Positions 34,706-43,645 of a stretch of 64,000 nt of DNA are shown here, one piece after another. Every line of letters begins with the position of its first letter. Position 1 is the stretch's first letter. The stretch is from CBFGRV01 sp965651265 (GTDB lineage Bacteria; Bacteroidota; Rhodothermia; Rhodothermales; VXPQ01): assembly GCA_965651265.1 (NCBI GenBank), contig CBFGRV010000006.1, forward strand, positions 1 through 64,000, given 5' to 3'. The notes below the pieces were generated by a model. It made no database searches. It had not been told where the DNA came from and worked only from the letters and a program-made list of their open reading frames with translations. The position numbers and the translations under genes are program-made.

Positions 34706-36420
34706 AGCCCTTCGATCGAAGAAAGCTCGCCGTGCGTGCCGGATTGGATGATCCGCCCATCCTCCAGAACAAGGATGCGATCCGCGTGCTGAACGGTCGA
34801 GAGCCGGTGCGCGATGATGAAGGTGGTTCGCCCCGACATCAGACGCTCCAGGGCTTCCTGCACCAGCGCCTCCGACTCGGAGTCCAGCGATGATGTGGCT
34901 TCATCGAGCAGCAGGATGGGGGCATCCTTCAGGATGGCGCGGGCGACCGACAGCCGCTGCTTTTCCCCGCCGCTGAGCTTCACGCCTCGCTCGCCGATAA
35001 CGGTATCGTATCCGTCCGGCAGTCGCGTGGCGAACTCATCTACATTGGCCGCGATGGCCGCCTCGATCACCTCCTCGTCAGATGCCTCGAGGCGGCCATA
35101 GCGAATGTTCTCCATGATGGAGGTGTTGAACAGGTAGACATCCTGCGGAACGACGGCGATCTGCTCGCGCAGGGAACGAAGGGTCACGTCACGGACGTCG
35201 ACGCCATCGACGAGCACACGCCCTTCGTCCGGTTCGTAGAAGCGTGGAATGAGATTGAGGAGCGTCGTCTTGCCGGCCCCGCTTCGCCCCACGAGCGCGA
35301 TCGTGGCGCCGAGAGCTACCTCAAAGCCGACGTCACGGAGGACGGGCACGTCGGGATCGTACCGGAACGAAACGTTTTCGAACGTCACCGCTCCCGAGAC
35401 GCGTCCCAGCGGCCGAGCGCCCTCTCGATCCTGGATGGCCGGCTCCGTCTCCATCAAATCGAAAATCCGCTCCGACGCACCGGCTGCCGTGTTGAAAATG
35501 CTGTACAGGCGTGCCATCCCGCCCGTGCTTCGGGCGATGAAGAAGGCGTAGAAGATGAAGGCGACGAGATCGCCCGCCGTCAGCCGCCCGGCCAGCACCT
35601 CAATCCCGCCGAACCAGAAGATGGCCACCAGCGCACCGAAGAAGAGCAACCCGATGATGGTGGAAAAGAGGATGCGCTCGAGGATGGTGCGGCGCGAGGT
35701 GTGGAAGAGGTCCTCGACGGACGTGCCGTACCGGCCGACTTCGTGCTCCTCGCGCGCGAACGCCTTCACCACGCGCACGGCCGCTAGGGCCTCTTCGGCG
35801 ATGGCCGTGGTGTCGGCGAGGCGATCCTGGATGTCGCGAGACAGGGCCCGGATGCGCCGGCCGAAGTAGCGCGCAAGCAGGGTGGCCGCCGGCACGATCA
35901 CGAATATCAGGGCCGACAGGCGCCAGTTCAGGAGCACCATCAAGGCGATGGATCCGATCAACGAGAGCGACTGCGAGAGTAGATCCACCATCGCAGAGGT
36001 GACGGCCGTGCGGATCGATCCCACGTCGTTCGTCAGCCGGGACGTGAGATCCCCGATGCGCTGGTTCGCGAAAAAGCGCAGGTCATGCCGGGTCATGCGC
36101 TCGTAGAGCCGCTTGCGCAAGTCGGCGACGACGCGCTCGCCCGTCCATTCGAGCAGGTAGGTACCGCCAAAGCTGAGCGCACTCTGGGCCACGAACAGCG
36201 CGAGCAGGATCAACGCCATGCGGTTCAGCAGCGACTGGTCGTCCGCCTGGAAGACGGCGTCGATCAGCGCTCGTACGCCCATCGGAACGGCGAGCCAGAC
36301 GACGGAGCCAACCATCGTGAGGATGACGGCAACCGCCAGACGGCGGCGATACGGTGCGGCGAACTGAAGCATCCGGCGCACGGCAGCGATCAGACGATAT
36401 GGCGCACCCGTTTCGCTCAC
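34663..36420 (-). CDS. ABC exporter, fused membrane and ATPase domains (MsbA-like)
   Basis: A 585-residue half-transporter that would work as a homodimer in the inner membrane. The first 310 residues contain six membrane helices; the ATPase follows with Walker A GRSGAGKTT (378-386), signature LSGGEKQR, Walker B ILLLDEATSSLD and the H-loop IAHRLST. The closest named relatives by architecture are MsbA lipid A flippases and multidrug half-transporters; the sequence does not separate these. Translation starts with GTG at 36420 and overlaps the NUDIX stop codon by 3 nt (GTGA), so the two are coupled. The far end overlaps a glycosyltransferase gene, which makes a lipid or glycolipid substrate attractive. 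Confidence 0.9.
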   Translation of the reverse strand: MSETGAPYRLIAAVRRMLQFAAPYRRRLAVAVILTMVGSVVWLAVPMGVRALIDAVFQADDQSLLNRMALILLALFVAQSALSFGGTYLLEWTGERVVADLRKRLYERMTRHDLRFFANQRIGDLTSRLTNDVGSIRTAVTSAMVDLLSQSLSLIGSIALMVLLNWRLSALIFVIVPAATLLARYFGRRIRALSRDIQDRLADTTAIAEEALAAVRVVKAFAREEHEVGRYGTSVEDLFHTSRRTILERILFSTIIGLLFFGALVAIFWFGGIEVLAGRLTAGDLVAFIFYAFFIARSTGGMARLYSIFNTAAGASERIFDLMETEPAIQDREGARPLGRVSGAVTFENVSFRYDPDVPVLRDVGFEVALGATIALVGRSGAGKTTLLNLIPRFYEPDEGRVLVDGVDVRDVTLRSLREQIAVVPQDVYLFNTSIMENIRYGRLEASDEEVIEAAIAANVDEFATRLPDGYDTVIGERGVKLSGGEKQRLSVARAILKDAPILLLDEATSSLDSESEALVQEALERLMSGRTTFIIAHRLSTVQHADRILVLEDGRIIQSGTHGELSSIEGLYRRLASLQFAVEA

Positions 36421-37094
36421 GTCTGGAACTCGGGGTGTGGTCCGCGATCGATCAGGTGGGCCACGGTGTCCATGTGCCGGCGGAGCGTCTCGAAGCCTAC
36501 CTGTTGCCGCGCCTCTTGCCAGCCCATCCAGCGCACATCTTCAATGTCTTCCTCGGCCTGCGGCACGAACGACTCCGCATCCGTCGCCATCTCGAACCAG
36601 TAGGTTGTCTTGACGCAGAATCGGCCATCCTCGGGATAGCCGTGCACGGTCGACCCAAGGGGTTGGATCAACCGCACCTCATCGATGCCGATCTCCTCTT
36701 CCACTTCGCGACGGGCACAGGAGCGGATATTCTCGCCCGCATTGCATTTTCCTTTCGGCAAATCCCATCGACCGCGCCGATAAATCAGCAGGATCTCGAG
36801 GCCGCCGTCACCGCGTCGAGTCAGAAAGCCGCCGGCTGCGGTCACCGCCTCCGGCTCCATGTATGGGTCGAGGTTGAGGACCGCCTCGGCGGTAAAGCTG
36901 GAGGCACCCTCGGCGGCCATGCTCCGGTCGATCACCAGGATGGGGCCCCGGCAAGAGTCGCGCGCCTCTTCGAGACTGGCGAAGACCACCCCGTTTGCGC
37001 CGAAGGATGACTTGCGAGTGGTCGCAATGGAGCTTGCTTCCTCCCGCGTCGCGCAGTAAAAAGAAAGCATGCTGGTCTGTGGGCGGGTCTCCAT
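36417..37094 (-). CDS. NUDIX hydrolase
   Basis: A 225-residue protein. A NUDIX box fits the GX5EX7REUXEEXGU pattern exactly at residues 115-137 (Gly115, Glu121, Arg129-Glu130, Glu133-Glu134, Gly136). It should hydrolyse a nucleoside diphosphate linked to another group. The N-terminal 85 residues form an extra domain that is not part of the NUDIX fold; the similar two-domain plan with WDLPKGK is common in Bacteroidota. Start 37094 was preferred because upstream residues show no conservation pattern. It is coupled to the ABC exporter that follows (GTGA overlap) and is divergent from the TerB-like gene. Confidence 0.87.
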   Translation of the reverse strand: METRPQTSMLSFYCATREEASSIATTRKSSFGANGVVFASLEEARDSCRGPILVIDRSMAAEGASSFTAEAVLNLDPYMEPEAVTAAGGFLTRRGDGGLEILLIYRRGRWDLPKGKCNAGENIRSCARREVEEEIGIDEVRLIQPLGSTVHGYPEDGRFCVKTTYWFEMATDAESFVPQAEEDIEDVRWMGWQEARQQVGFETLRRHMDTVAHLIDRGPHPEFQT

Positions 37095-37187
37095 GGCGCC
37101 GTGAGACGAGCGGTGTATGCAACGGATCCGATACGCCCCCGATTTCATATCGAGGACCGGCACCCTTTATTAAGTAGACCGTTACTT

Positions 37188-37298
37188 ATGTCTAGTGATA
37201 TTGCGACCGGCACGAGTCTGCCAGAAATGGCCTCTCGATACATTTCCGGTCAGCGAATGGAAGCCCGCATGTCGAGAATACTGGTGGAGATGTTATGA
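37188..37298 (+). CDS. Possible 36-residue upstream ORF coupled to the TerB-like gene
   Basis: ATG at 37188 opens a 36-codon frame whose TGA overlaps the ATG of the next gene (ATGA at 37295-37298). The product is unlike anything I know. There is no clear Shine-Dalgarno sequence upstream. The overlap could make it a leader peptide that couples translation, or it may be chance. Confidence 0.2.
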   Translation: MSSDIATGTSLPEMASRYISGQRMEARMSRILVEML

Positions 37299-37699
37299 GC
37301 GAAGGCCAATTGACACTCACTCTGCTTCACGACCTGGCGCTTCTCTATCTCGGACTTGCGCACGGGGCGGATGAAGATCTGAACCCGGCCGAGGCGCGCC
37401 AGATCTCGGCGAGCCTGCGAAGATGGCAGCCCGACAAGGATCCCAAGCTTATCGATCATGTGATCCGCGAGGCCACGCTGACCTATCTCAACGGCGCCAA
37501 TACCGATCGCGTTCGCGAGGCGGTCAACGTGCTCAAGCGAGCCCTGCCACAGGAAGTCAGGACGACTATCCTTCACGATCTCAGCGACATCGCGCGCGCC
37601 GACGGCGAAATTCTATCGGAGGAGAAGGACTTCATCCTTCAGCTCGCGAACGAGTGGGACCTCGACTACGATTCGGGGATGACGGACCCCGGCCTGTGA
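37295..37699 (+). CDS. TerB-like protein
   Basis: A 134-residue cytoplasmic helical protein resembling the TerB/DjlA-N domain (tellurite-resistance family). The repeated helices LALLYLGLAHGADEDLNPAEARQI and DLSDIARADGEILSEEKDFI each carry an Asp-rich turn (DED and ADGE) of the kind that binds metal in TerB proteins. There is no tellurite cluster here, so the name indicates fold, not resistance. Its start has a good GGAG 9 nt upstream. pgi follows after 4 nt, so they are surely cotranscribed. Confidence 0.72.
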   Translation: MSEGQLTLTLLHDLALLYLGLAHGADEDLNPAEARQISASLRRWQPDKDPKLIDHVIREATLTYLNGANTDRVREAVNVLKRALPQEVRTTILHDLSDIARADGEILSEEKDFILQLANEWDLDYDSGMTDPGL

Positions 37700-37703
37700 T
37701 GGA

Positions 37704-38972
37704 ATGATCCGAATCGATGACGCGCTCGTCCGGCCGTTTTTAGACGAGTCTTTCTCCGGCCTCCTGCGCGATGCCGAGCTCGCACACGAAACCTTCCTGT
37801 CGAAGAGGGGCGCCGGTGGCGATCTCACGGGATGGCGCGATTTGCTCCTCCAACCGAACGATGCGCTCCTCGAACGCATCAATGAGATCGCGGATGAAAT
37901 CCGCCGTGACGCCGACGTGCTTGTCTGCATCGGAATCGGCGGCTCGTATCTCGGCGCGAAAGCCGTCATCGAGGCGCTCACGCCCTACTTTGGCGGTGAC
38001 ACAGGCCCCGAGATCGTCTTCGCCGGGCACCACATCAGCGGAGCCTACCTGCGCGAGCTTCTCGACCACATCGAGGGGCGCTCCGTTTTCGTGAACGTCA
38101 TCTCGAAGAGCGGGACGACGCTCGAGCCCGCCCTCGCCTTCCGCTACGTTCGTCAGATGGTTGAAGCGACCTTCGACGATGCGGACCGCCGGATCATCGT
38201 CACGACAGATCCGGAGAAGGGTGCCCTGAACAGGCTGCATCAGGAGCGTGGGTATCGGAAGTTCGACATTCCGCCCGATGTCGGCGGGCGCTTTTCCGTA
38301 CTCACTCCGGTCGGCCTCCTTCCGATCGCGGTGGCCGGCATCGATATCGTCTCACTTTTCTATGGGGCCGTGGCGGCGGCCGAGGATCTGACCGAGGCGG
38401 CCGACAACGACGCCATCCGGTATGCGGCTGTGCGAAACGCCTTTCTGCGACAGGGGAAGGCCGTCGAACTCCTCGCCGTCTTCGAGCCGCGCCTTCGAGG
38501 ACTCGGAGAATGGTGGCAGCAGCTCTACGGAGAGAGCGAGGGTAAGGATCAAAAAGGCCTATTTCCCGCCATCGCTCAGTATTCGACCGACCTCCATTCG
38601 TTCGGGCAATACGTCCAGGAAGGTCAGCGAACTTTGATGGAGACGTTCTTGATGGTCGATAATGATGAGGGCGCGCTGCGCGTTCCCGGCTCCGAGGACG
38701 ATCTGGATGGATTGAATTACCTGCTGGGCAAGACTGTGAGAGATGTGAACAGGGCGGCCTACGAGGGCACGTCGCAAGCTCATTCGGCCGGAAACGTACC
38801 CAATCTCACCGTCTGGCTCGACCGCATCTCGCCCGGCACGATCGGCGAAGCCATCTATTTCTTCGAACACGCCGTCGCCGTCTCGGGCTACCTCCTGGGC
38901 GTGAATCCCTTCGATCAGCCGGGCGTCGAGGCCTATAAAAAGGAGATGTTCCGCCTATTGGGCCGGCCCTGA
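37704..38972 (+). CDS. pgi: Glucose-6-phosphate isomerase
   Basis: Interconverts glucose-6-phosphate and fructose-6-phosphate. The 422-residue product has the PGI blocks CIGIGGSYLGAKA (about 74-86), VISKSGTTLEPA (133-144), GGRFSVLTPVGLLP (195-208), and the catalytic region GQYVQEGQRTLMET. It is of the compact bacterial type (about 430-450 residues), lacking insertions found in the 550-residue E. coli form. It follows the TerB-like gene by 4 nt. A 509-nt non-coding region begins after its stop. Confidence 0.94.
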   Translation: MIRIDDALVRPFLDESFSGLLRDAELAHETFLSKRGAGGDLTGWRDLLLQPNDALLERINEIADEIRRDADVLVCIGIGGSYLGAKAVIEALTPYFGGDTGPEIVFAGHHISGAYLRELLDHIEGRSVFVNVISKSGTTLEPALAFRYVRQMVEATFDDADRRIIVTTDPEKGALNRLHQERGYRKFDIPPDVGGRFSVLTPVGLLPIAVAGIDIVSLFYGAVAAAEDLTEAADNDAIRYAAVRNAFLRQGKAVELLAVFEPRLRGLGEWWQQLYGESEGKDQKGLFPAIAQYSTDLHSFGQYVQEGQRTLMETFLMVDNDEGALRVPGSEDDLDGLNYLLGKTVRDVNRAAYEGTSQAHSAGNVPNLTVWLDRISPGTIGEAIYFFEHAVAVSGYLLGVNPFDQPGVEAYKKEMFRLLGRP

Positions 38973-39481
38973 GGTCTGAGTGCTCGATGGGAGGCGAGGG
39001 GTCACGCCGTGCCCAGGCCTTATCCCCATCACGTGGACAGGTCGTGGAAAAGCTGGAGTTTATCCTGTACTCCGCCTCTTGCGGCTGATCGGTGTGCACA
39101 TCGAAGCGGTTGCTCACACGTCCCCACTACGATTCCCACCCAAATTCACGCCCAAAGGCGGAGTGTACAACTTTCGCGAATGTTTCCACATGCCCGGGCG
39201 TGAATTGCGGTGAATTCGTGGAGATCTCGGCCTTTAGGCCAGAACGTTGCCGAGCCCGACCGTTGCATCCTCATCGGCTCTGGTTGATTTCTCCGTGGCA
39301 ATAGGCTCGCATTGTCAACAACGTCCGACGCCGGCGACGTGGACATCCCCCTCATCCACATTCCCACAGGCCCAACTACAACCTCCTACTACATCTTTTA
39401 AAAGATATATCTGATATAATAGAGGCCGTGAATCTGTGGGTAAGCCGGCCTATCGCCGGTTGATCTTAACGAACGGACATC
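38973..39481. other. Long non-coding region with DnaA-box-like sites and AT-rich segment
   Basis: The longest gene-free stretch in the window. Sites one mismatch from TTWTNCACA occur at 39020-39028 (TTATCCCCA), 39182-39190 (GTTTCCACA) and 39352-39360 (TCATCCACA), and on the minus strand at 39435-39443 (TTACCCACA) and about 39043-39051 (TTTTCCACG). An AT-rich segment at 39391-39422 contains a palindrome and TATAAT. It could be a replication origin, a binding region for another factor, or simply a long promoter region for the Usp gene. No ORF or tRNA was found. Confidence 0.35.
39393..39406. promoter_or_regulatory. 14-bp perfect palindrome upstream of the Usp gene
   Basis: ATCTTTTAAAAGAT, 76 nt before the Usp start, followed 8 nt later by TATAAT (39415-39420). 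It could be an operator over a promoter or the unwinding part of an origin-like region. In a 60% GC genome such a palindrome is unlikely by chance. Confidence 0.4.
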
Positions 39482-40321
39482 ATGATCAAGAGAATCCTGC
39501 TGGCGCTGGACGTCGACTCCGACACGATCGTTGCCACCGACTTCGCCGTAGAAATCGCACGGCGATATGATGCTGAAATAACCGGCCTGGCCGTCGTCGA
39601 CACAGGCAGCATCGAGGCCGGCACGCGCGGTGCTGGAATCGGCAGCATGTACTACGCCGAGAAACTGCGTGAAAGCCTGACCGCGGAGACGAGAGCCAAG
39701 GCCAGGGAACTCATCGACCAGTTCGAGAGCGTCGTGACGAAGAAGAACGTCGCCTACGAAGTGGCCGTGCACGAGGGCGTCCCCTACCGGCGAATATTGG
39801 AGGACATCAAATACCACGATCTGCTTGTGGTGGGTCGAGAGCCACACTTCTTTTACGGCCGTCCCGACCATAAGACGGACACGCTGAGCCGGGTCGTCAA
39901 GGAAGCCACAGGCCCGGGCCTCGTGGTGGGTGAGACACGCGAAAGAGCCGAGCGCGTCATGGTAGCCTATGACGGCAGTCCTGCGTCGGCTCGGACGGCG
40001 CAGTATTTCCTGCACCTGCTGCCCTTCGGGAGGGACATCGAGGTGGAGATTGTCAACGTGCATGACGGGAACGAGGCGGAGTCGGAGCTGATGCTTGACA
40101 TGATGGCCACCTACTACTCCAAGCACGGTCTGCGGGCCAGAAAAACGAGCATTCGCGGAGACGATCCGGCCAGAATCATCACAGAGCACGCCCTCAACAT
40201 GGAGTGTGACGTGATCGTGGCCGGAGCCCATTCCGTGTCAAAGATCAAAGAGCTGGCATTTGGATCGACTACGGCGTCCCTTCTCGCAAACTGCCCGCGC
40301 CCCATGTTTCTGTATACTTGA
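39482..40321 (+). CDS. Tandem universal stress protein
   Basis: A 279-residue cytoplasmic protein with two Usp domains. Domain 1 (1-150) begins KRILLALDVDSDT, domain 2 (about 155-279) begins ERVMVAYDGSPASA and ends with the ATP-site-like block VAGAHSVSKIKELAFGSTTASLLANCPRPMF. The second domain keeps the G-2x-G-9x-G-S/T-like arrangement (GAHS and GST), so it may bind ATP; the first looks degenerate. Role in stress survival is inferred from the family. The leader is unusual: an AT-rich palindrome, TATAAT and a small hairpin (CCGGC/GCCGG at 39446-39460). Confidence 0.87.
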   Translation: MIKRILLALDVDSDTIVATDFAVEIARRYDAEITGLAVVDTGSIEAGTRGAGIGSMYYAEKLRESLTAETRAKARELIDQFESVVTKKNVAYEVAVHEGVPYRRILEDIKYHDLLVVGREPHFFYGRPDHKTDTLSRVVKEATGPGLVVGETRERAERVMVAYDGSPASARTAQYFLHLLPFGRDIEVEIVNVHDGNEAESELMLDMMATYYSKHGLRARKTSIRGDDPARIITEHALNMECDVIVAGAHSVSKIKELAFGSTTASLLANCPRPMFLYT

Positions 40322-40370
40322 TGGGGCCTTCCCGGACTTCGAAGCCGGCCAAGGGTCGGCGGTTGCTCCG

Positions 40371-42773
40371 CTAGTAGGTTACGCGCTCCACGCGCCGGCC
40401 ATCGAAGCGAAGCCAGACGGCGCCCGATTTGCCGGTCACCTCCACATGAAATCCGCTACGGTCCAGACGCTCGAGCACGTCTTCATCAGGAAGTCCGTAT
40501 CGATTTCGTTCGGCCACGCTGACGATAGCCGGCGGCGAGGCACCCTCCCGGACGGTCGAAAGGAACGCCGGCGCTGAACTGGTACGCGAGCCGTGGTGGC
40601 CCACTTTCAGGGCGTCGCTGCGTAGCCAATCGCGAAACGTTCGGACGAGGGCCAGCTCGGCATCGCGTGGAGCATCTCCCGTCATGATGATGCTGGTCGC
40701 GCCGTACGAGATGCGCAGCACGACCGAATGGTCGTTGGGGGATGTCCCGATAGTCCACTCGTTCGGGAAGAGGACGTAGGTTCGCACGTTCGGATCGATC
40801 TGCAGCGTGTCGCCGGCCCGCGCAATCTGCTCCGGTATCTGCAGGCTGTCCAGGAGCCGTCCGGTTTCACGGTAGAGGTCTGTCGGATGCTCGAAGCCGG
40901 ATCGCACGACGCGGCCGACGGGCATTGCACGGAGCACAGCGGGCAATCCGCCCAGGTGGTCGTTGTCCGGATGGGTAATCACTACGGTGTGCAGGTGCCG
41001 AATGCCCAGACGATCGATCTGGGGCAGGATGACGTCGCTTCCGGCATCGCCGTATGCCGACCGAGGGCCGGCATCCACGAGCATGGCCTCACCGTTGGGA
41101 AATTGGACGATGGCCGCGTCGCCCTGCCCTACATCCAGCATGATGACCTCAAGATCCGGAATCCATCGCCGTTCCATCACCCCAAACCAGATGTGTCCCA
41201 CAATTACGACGCCGGCGAGGAGCAGAAGCGTCCATCGGTGCGATGGATCGCGCCAGCGGCCGATGGCCAGCACGCCAAGCACCATCGCGATGATGGGGGC
41301 CGGATGATCGATGGTCCATTCCAGGAGGGCCCAACCGGCATACCGGTCACCGACTTCCGAGACCGTAAGCAGCGATTGGGCCAACACATCCGACGAAGCG
41401 CCGATCGTCGTCCCCATCACGGACGATAGCTCGCCCGCCATGATCGCAACGAGTCCGGATACGAGAAGCGCCGTCGTGATGGGAATGGCCGGCAGGTTCA
41501 AAAGGAATCCGGCCATTGCCGCCTGCCCGAAGTGATAGAGCACCACCGGCAGGGTGCCGAGCGTGGCAGCCGTGGTCACCAACAGCGATGAGTGCAGGTA
41601 CCCGAGGGTCTTGGAAGCGGGCGCGGCAAACGACCGTTGGAGCTGCGGCATCAATCCAACGATCGATCCAACCGCCGCCATCGACAGCTGGAAACCCGGC
41701 TCGAACAGATGTACAGGCCGGAGCACCAGAATGAGGAGGGCGGCCACCCCGAGCGTATTCATTGAATCCGTGCTCCGCTGAAGCGTTGTCGCCATCATGA
41801 AGAGCAGAGCCATGACCACGGCCCGCACGACAGATGCCGTCCCGCCGGCGAGCACCATATAGGCCAGCAGGAGCAGGGCCGTTGTGATGGTGCGAATGAG
41901 TTCCACGCGACGCCATCCAAAACGAAATCGCATAAGGATGGGCCCGAGGTGCTTGTAGAGGATCATGCCGACCACCATCACATGGAGTCCGGAGACGGCC
42001 AGTAGATGAAGCAGGCCCGTGCGTGCGAAACGATCGCGAACCGCAGTGTCGATGGCCCGCTTGTCGCCTAGCAGCAGGGCACGCATGACGCCTCTGGCCT
42101 CTCGATCGAGCAGAAAGCGATCGATGCGCCGCTCTATGGCATGGCGGACGTCAGCCGCAACACAAGCGAGGCCGGACCTGCGGGACGCGACGACCGCGGC
42201 GCTCTCCGCGAACATGCGCACGTAGATTCGTTGCCTTCGTAAGTACGCCCCGTAGTCGAAATCGCCCGGATTCCGTCGCCGGGGGAGATCGGATAGTTCG
42301 CCGCGCACACGGACCACGTCACACGTGCGGAGGCCCGGCGCGGCATCGGCGACGTAGACAAGCAGCTTTCCAGCGGGACCGCCCGCCTCGGGCTCTAGAA
42401 CTAGCGTGAACCGTACAAGTCGTCCGCTCTGTGCGGGCTCATCGGCGATCCAGCCTTGCACGTCGACCTCGGTCCCCAGCGGCAAGTGGGAGATGTGGTC
42501 TGCTCGAGGAGTGACGTAGTCCTGATACCGGAGCACGCCGGCCGCGACGACCAGCACGAGGGCGGAGGCGGTCATCATGACCTCCGTCGAAGAGAGGATT
42601 CTCCCTTCGCCAGCGAGCAGGGCTCCGGCGGCCGGTGCAAGCCCGGTGGCGGCCAGGAGGAGTCCGCCCGAGAGCGGCAGATCCATCCCATGCGCCAGAC
42701 CGATCCCGCCGGCGAAGCAGCCGGCGATAATCAGCCCGGGGTAAGCATTCCAGCAAATGCCGCGAGATGACAT
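40371..42773 (-). CDS. comEC: DNA internalisation competence protein ComEC/Rec2
   Basis: The inner-membrane channel for single-stranded DNA in natural transformation. The 800-residue protein has N-terminal membrane helices and a periplasmic OB-like part (about 60-220), the ComEC core with ALLLGDKRAI and LLHLLAVSGLHVMVVG (about 235-275), further helices, and a C-terminal metallo-beta-lactamase domain with LDVGQGDAAIVQFPNG and THPDNDHLGG, the nuclease-type HxxxDH motif. Full length suggests a working copy. No pilus or comEA gene is in the window, so competence remains an inference. It is divergent from nusB. Confidence 0.92.
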   Translation of the reverse strand: MSSRGICWNAYPGLIIAGCFAGGIGLAHGMDLPLSGGLLLAATGLAPAAGALLAGEGRILSSTEVMMTASALVLVVAAGVLRYQDYVTPRADHISHLPLGTEVDVQGWIADEPAQSGRLVRFTLVLEPEAGGPAGKLLVYVADAAPGLRTCDVVRVRGELSDLPRRRNPGDFDYGAYLRRQRIYVRMFAESAAVVASRRSGLACVAADVRHAIERRIDRFLLDREARGVMRALLLGDKRAIDTAVRDRFARTGLLHLLAVSGLHVMVVGMILYKHLGPILMRFRFGWRRVELIRTITTALLLLAYMVLAGGTASVVRAVVMALLFMMATTLQRSTDSMNTLGVAALLILVLRPVHLFEPGFQLSMAAVGSIVGLMPQLQRSFAAPASKTLGYLHSSLLVTTAATLGTLPVVLYHFGQAAMAGFLLNLPAIPITTALLVSGLVAIMAGELSSVMGTTIGASSDVLAQSLLTVSEVGDRYAGWALLEWTIDHPAPIIAMVLGVLAIGRWRDPSHRWTLLLLAGVVIVGHIWFGVMERRWIPDLEVIMLDVGQGDAAIVQFPNGEAMLVDAGPRSAYGDAGSDVILPQIDRLGIRHLHTVVITHPDNDHLGGLPAVLRAMPVGRVVRSGFEHPTDLYRETGRLLDSLQIPEQIARAGDTLQIDPNVRTYVLFPNEWTIGTSPNDHSVVLRISYGATSIIMTGDAPRDAELALVRTFRDWLRSDALKVGHHGSRTSSAPAFLSTVREGASPPAIVSVAERNRYGLPDEDVLERLDRSGFHVEVTGKSGAVWLRFDGRRVERVTY

Positions 42774-43133
42774 CGTGTCTCCACCTCCGCAAGTCCTCGG
42801 ACGCCCCTACGAAAAGGGTCCTTTTCCACTAGACACGCGGAGCGCGAAAATATCACCTCGGCCACGATCAACTCCGGGTCACGACGACTCTCCGTCCCCC
42901 AGCATATCCCCGCACTCATCTCACCTTTCTCGTAATTGTCGAGGCCCACAAGAACCTCCCCCTCCCTCGCGAATATGAGCCATCGCAGCACCGCCGCGTC
43001 AGCGGCTCACTTCCATCATCACCGCTCGAAAAACCTGTAAAGCCTCGAACAAAAACACCTGTTTTCGACGAAAGGCTTGTACATTGCCCACGCGGCTGTG
43101 AGCTGCCGCGCACGAAGGAGTCGAACCTAGATC
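42774..43133. other. Intergenic region between comEC and nusB
   Basis: 360 nt without a credible gene between divergent genes. A possible -7 element of nusB, TACATTGC, lies at 43080-43087, but no TTG stands 20 nt before it. No repeat or RNA gene was recognised. Confidence 0.5.
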
Positions 43134-43613
43134 ATGAGTAACCGTCGCGAGGCTAGAGAGCGGGTCATGCAGGCGCTCTATGCGTACGAGATCGCCCAGG
43201 ACGACGTGCGGCATATCATCAACACCCTCATCAAGCCGCACTTGAATGAGGATCGTGAGAATCTCAAATTCGCCGAAAGCCTGTTTCTGCGGACCATCGA
43301 CCAGACGCCGGAGCTGGATGAAATCATCGGCCGGTATGCGGAGAACTGGGACCTTTCGCGAATTGCCTTGATCGACCACATCGTCCTCCGGATGGCCATC
43401 GCCGAGATGCTGACTTTCGAAGACATACCTCCGAAAGTGTCCATCAATGAGGCGATCGAAATCGCGAAGCGGTACAGTACGTCGAAGAGCGGACAGTTCA
43501 TCAACGGTATCCTGGATGCCGTCCTGCTCGATCTAAAGGAGAGGGGACGACTGAAGAAGTCGGGGCGAGGCCTGATCGGAATGCAGTCCATCCGCGACAG
43601 AACGCCATCCTAA
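43134..43613 (+). CDS. nusB: Transcription antitermination factor NusB
   Basis: An all-helical RNA-binding factor that, with NusE, supports antitermination of rRNA transcription. The 159-residue product begins with the family start RREARERVMQALYAYE and carries DLSRIALIDHIVLRMAIAEML and the C-terminal signature PPKVSINEAIEIAKRYSTSKSGQFINGILD. Length is normal (about 140-170). AAGGAG lies 15 nt before the ATG. A PPP-type phosphatase follows 32 nt downstream. Confidence 0.95.
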   Translation: MSNRREARERVMQALYAYEIAQDDVRHIINTLIKPHLNEDRENLKFAESLFLRTIDQTPELDEIIGRYAENWDLSRIALIDHIVLRMAIAEMLTFEDIPPKVSINEAIEIAKRYSTSKSGQFINGILDAVLLDLKERGRLKKSGRGLIGMQSIRDRTPS

Positions 43614-43645
43614 CGTAAACCTCCTACGGACTGCGTAATTATTGG

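Noticed and set aside
37295..37699. Tellurite resistance locus
   Set aside because: Only one TerB-like protein is present; terC, terD and terZ are absent, and the gene is in an operon with pgi.
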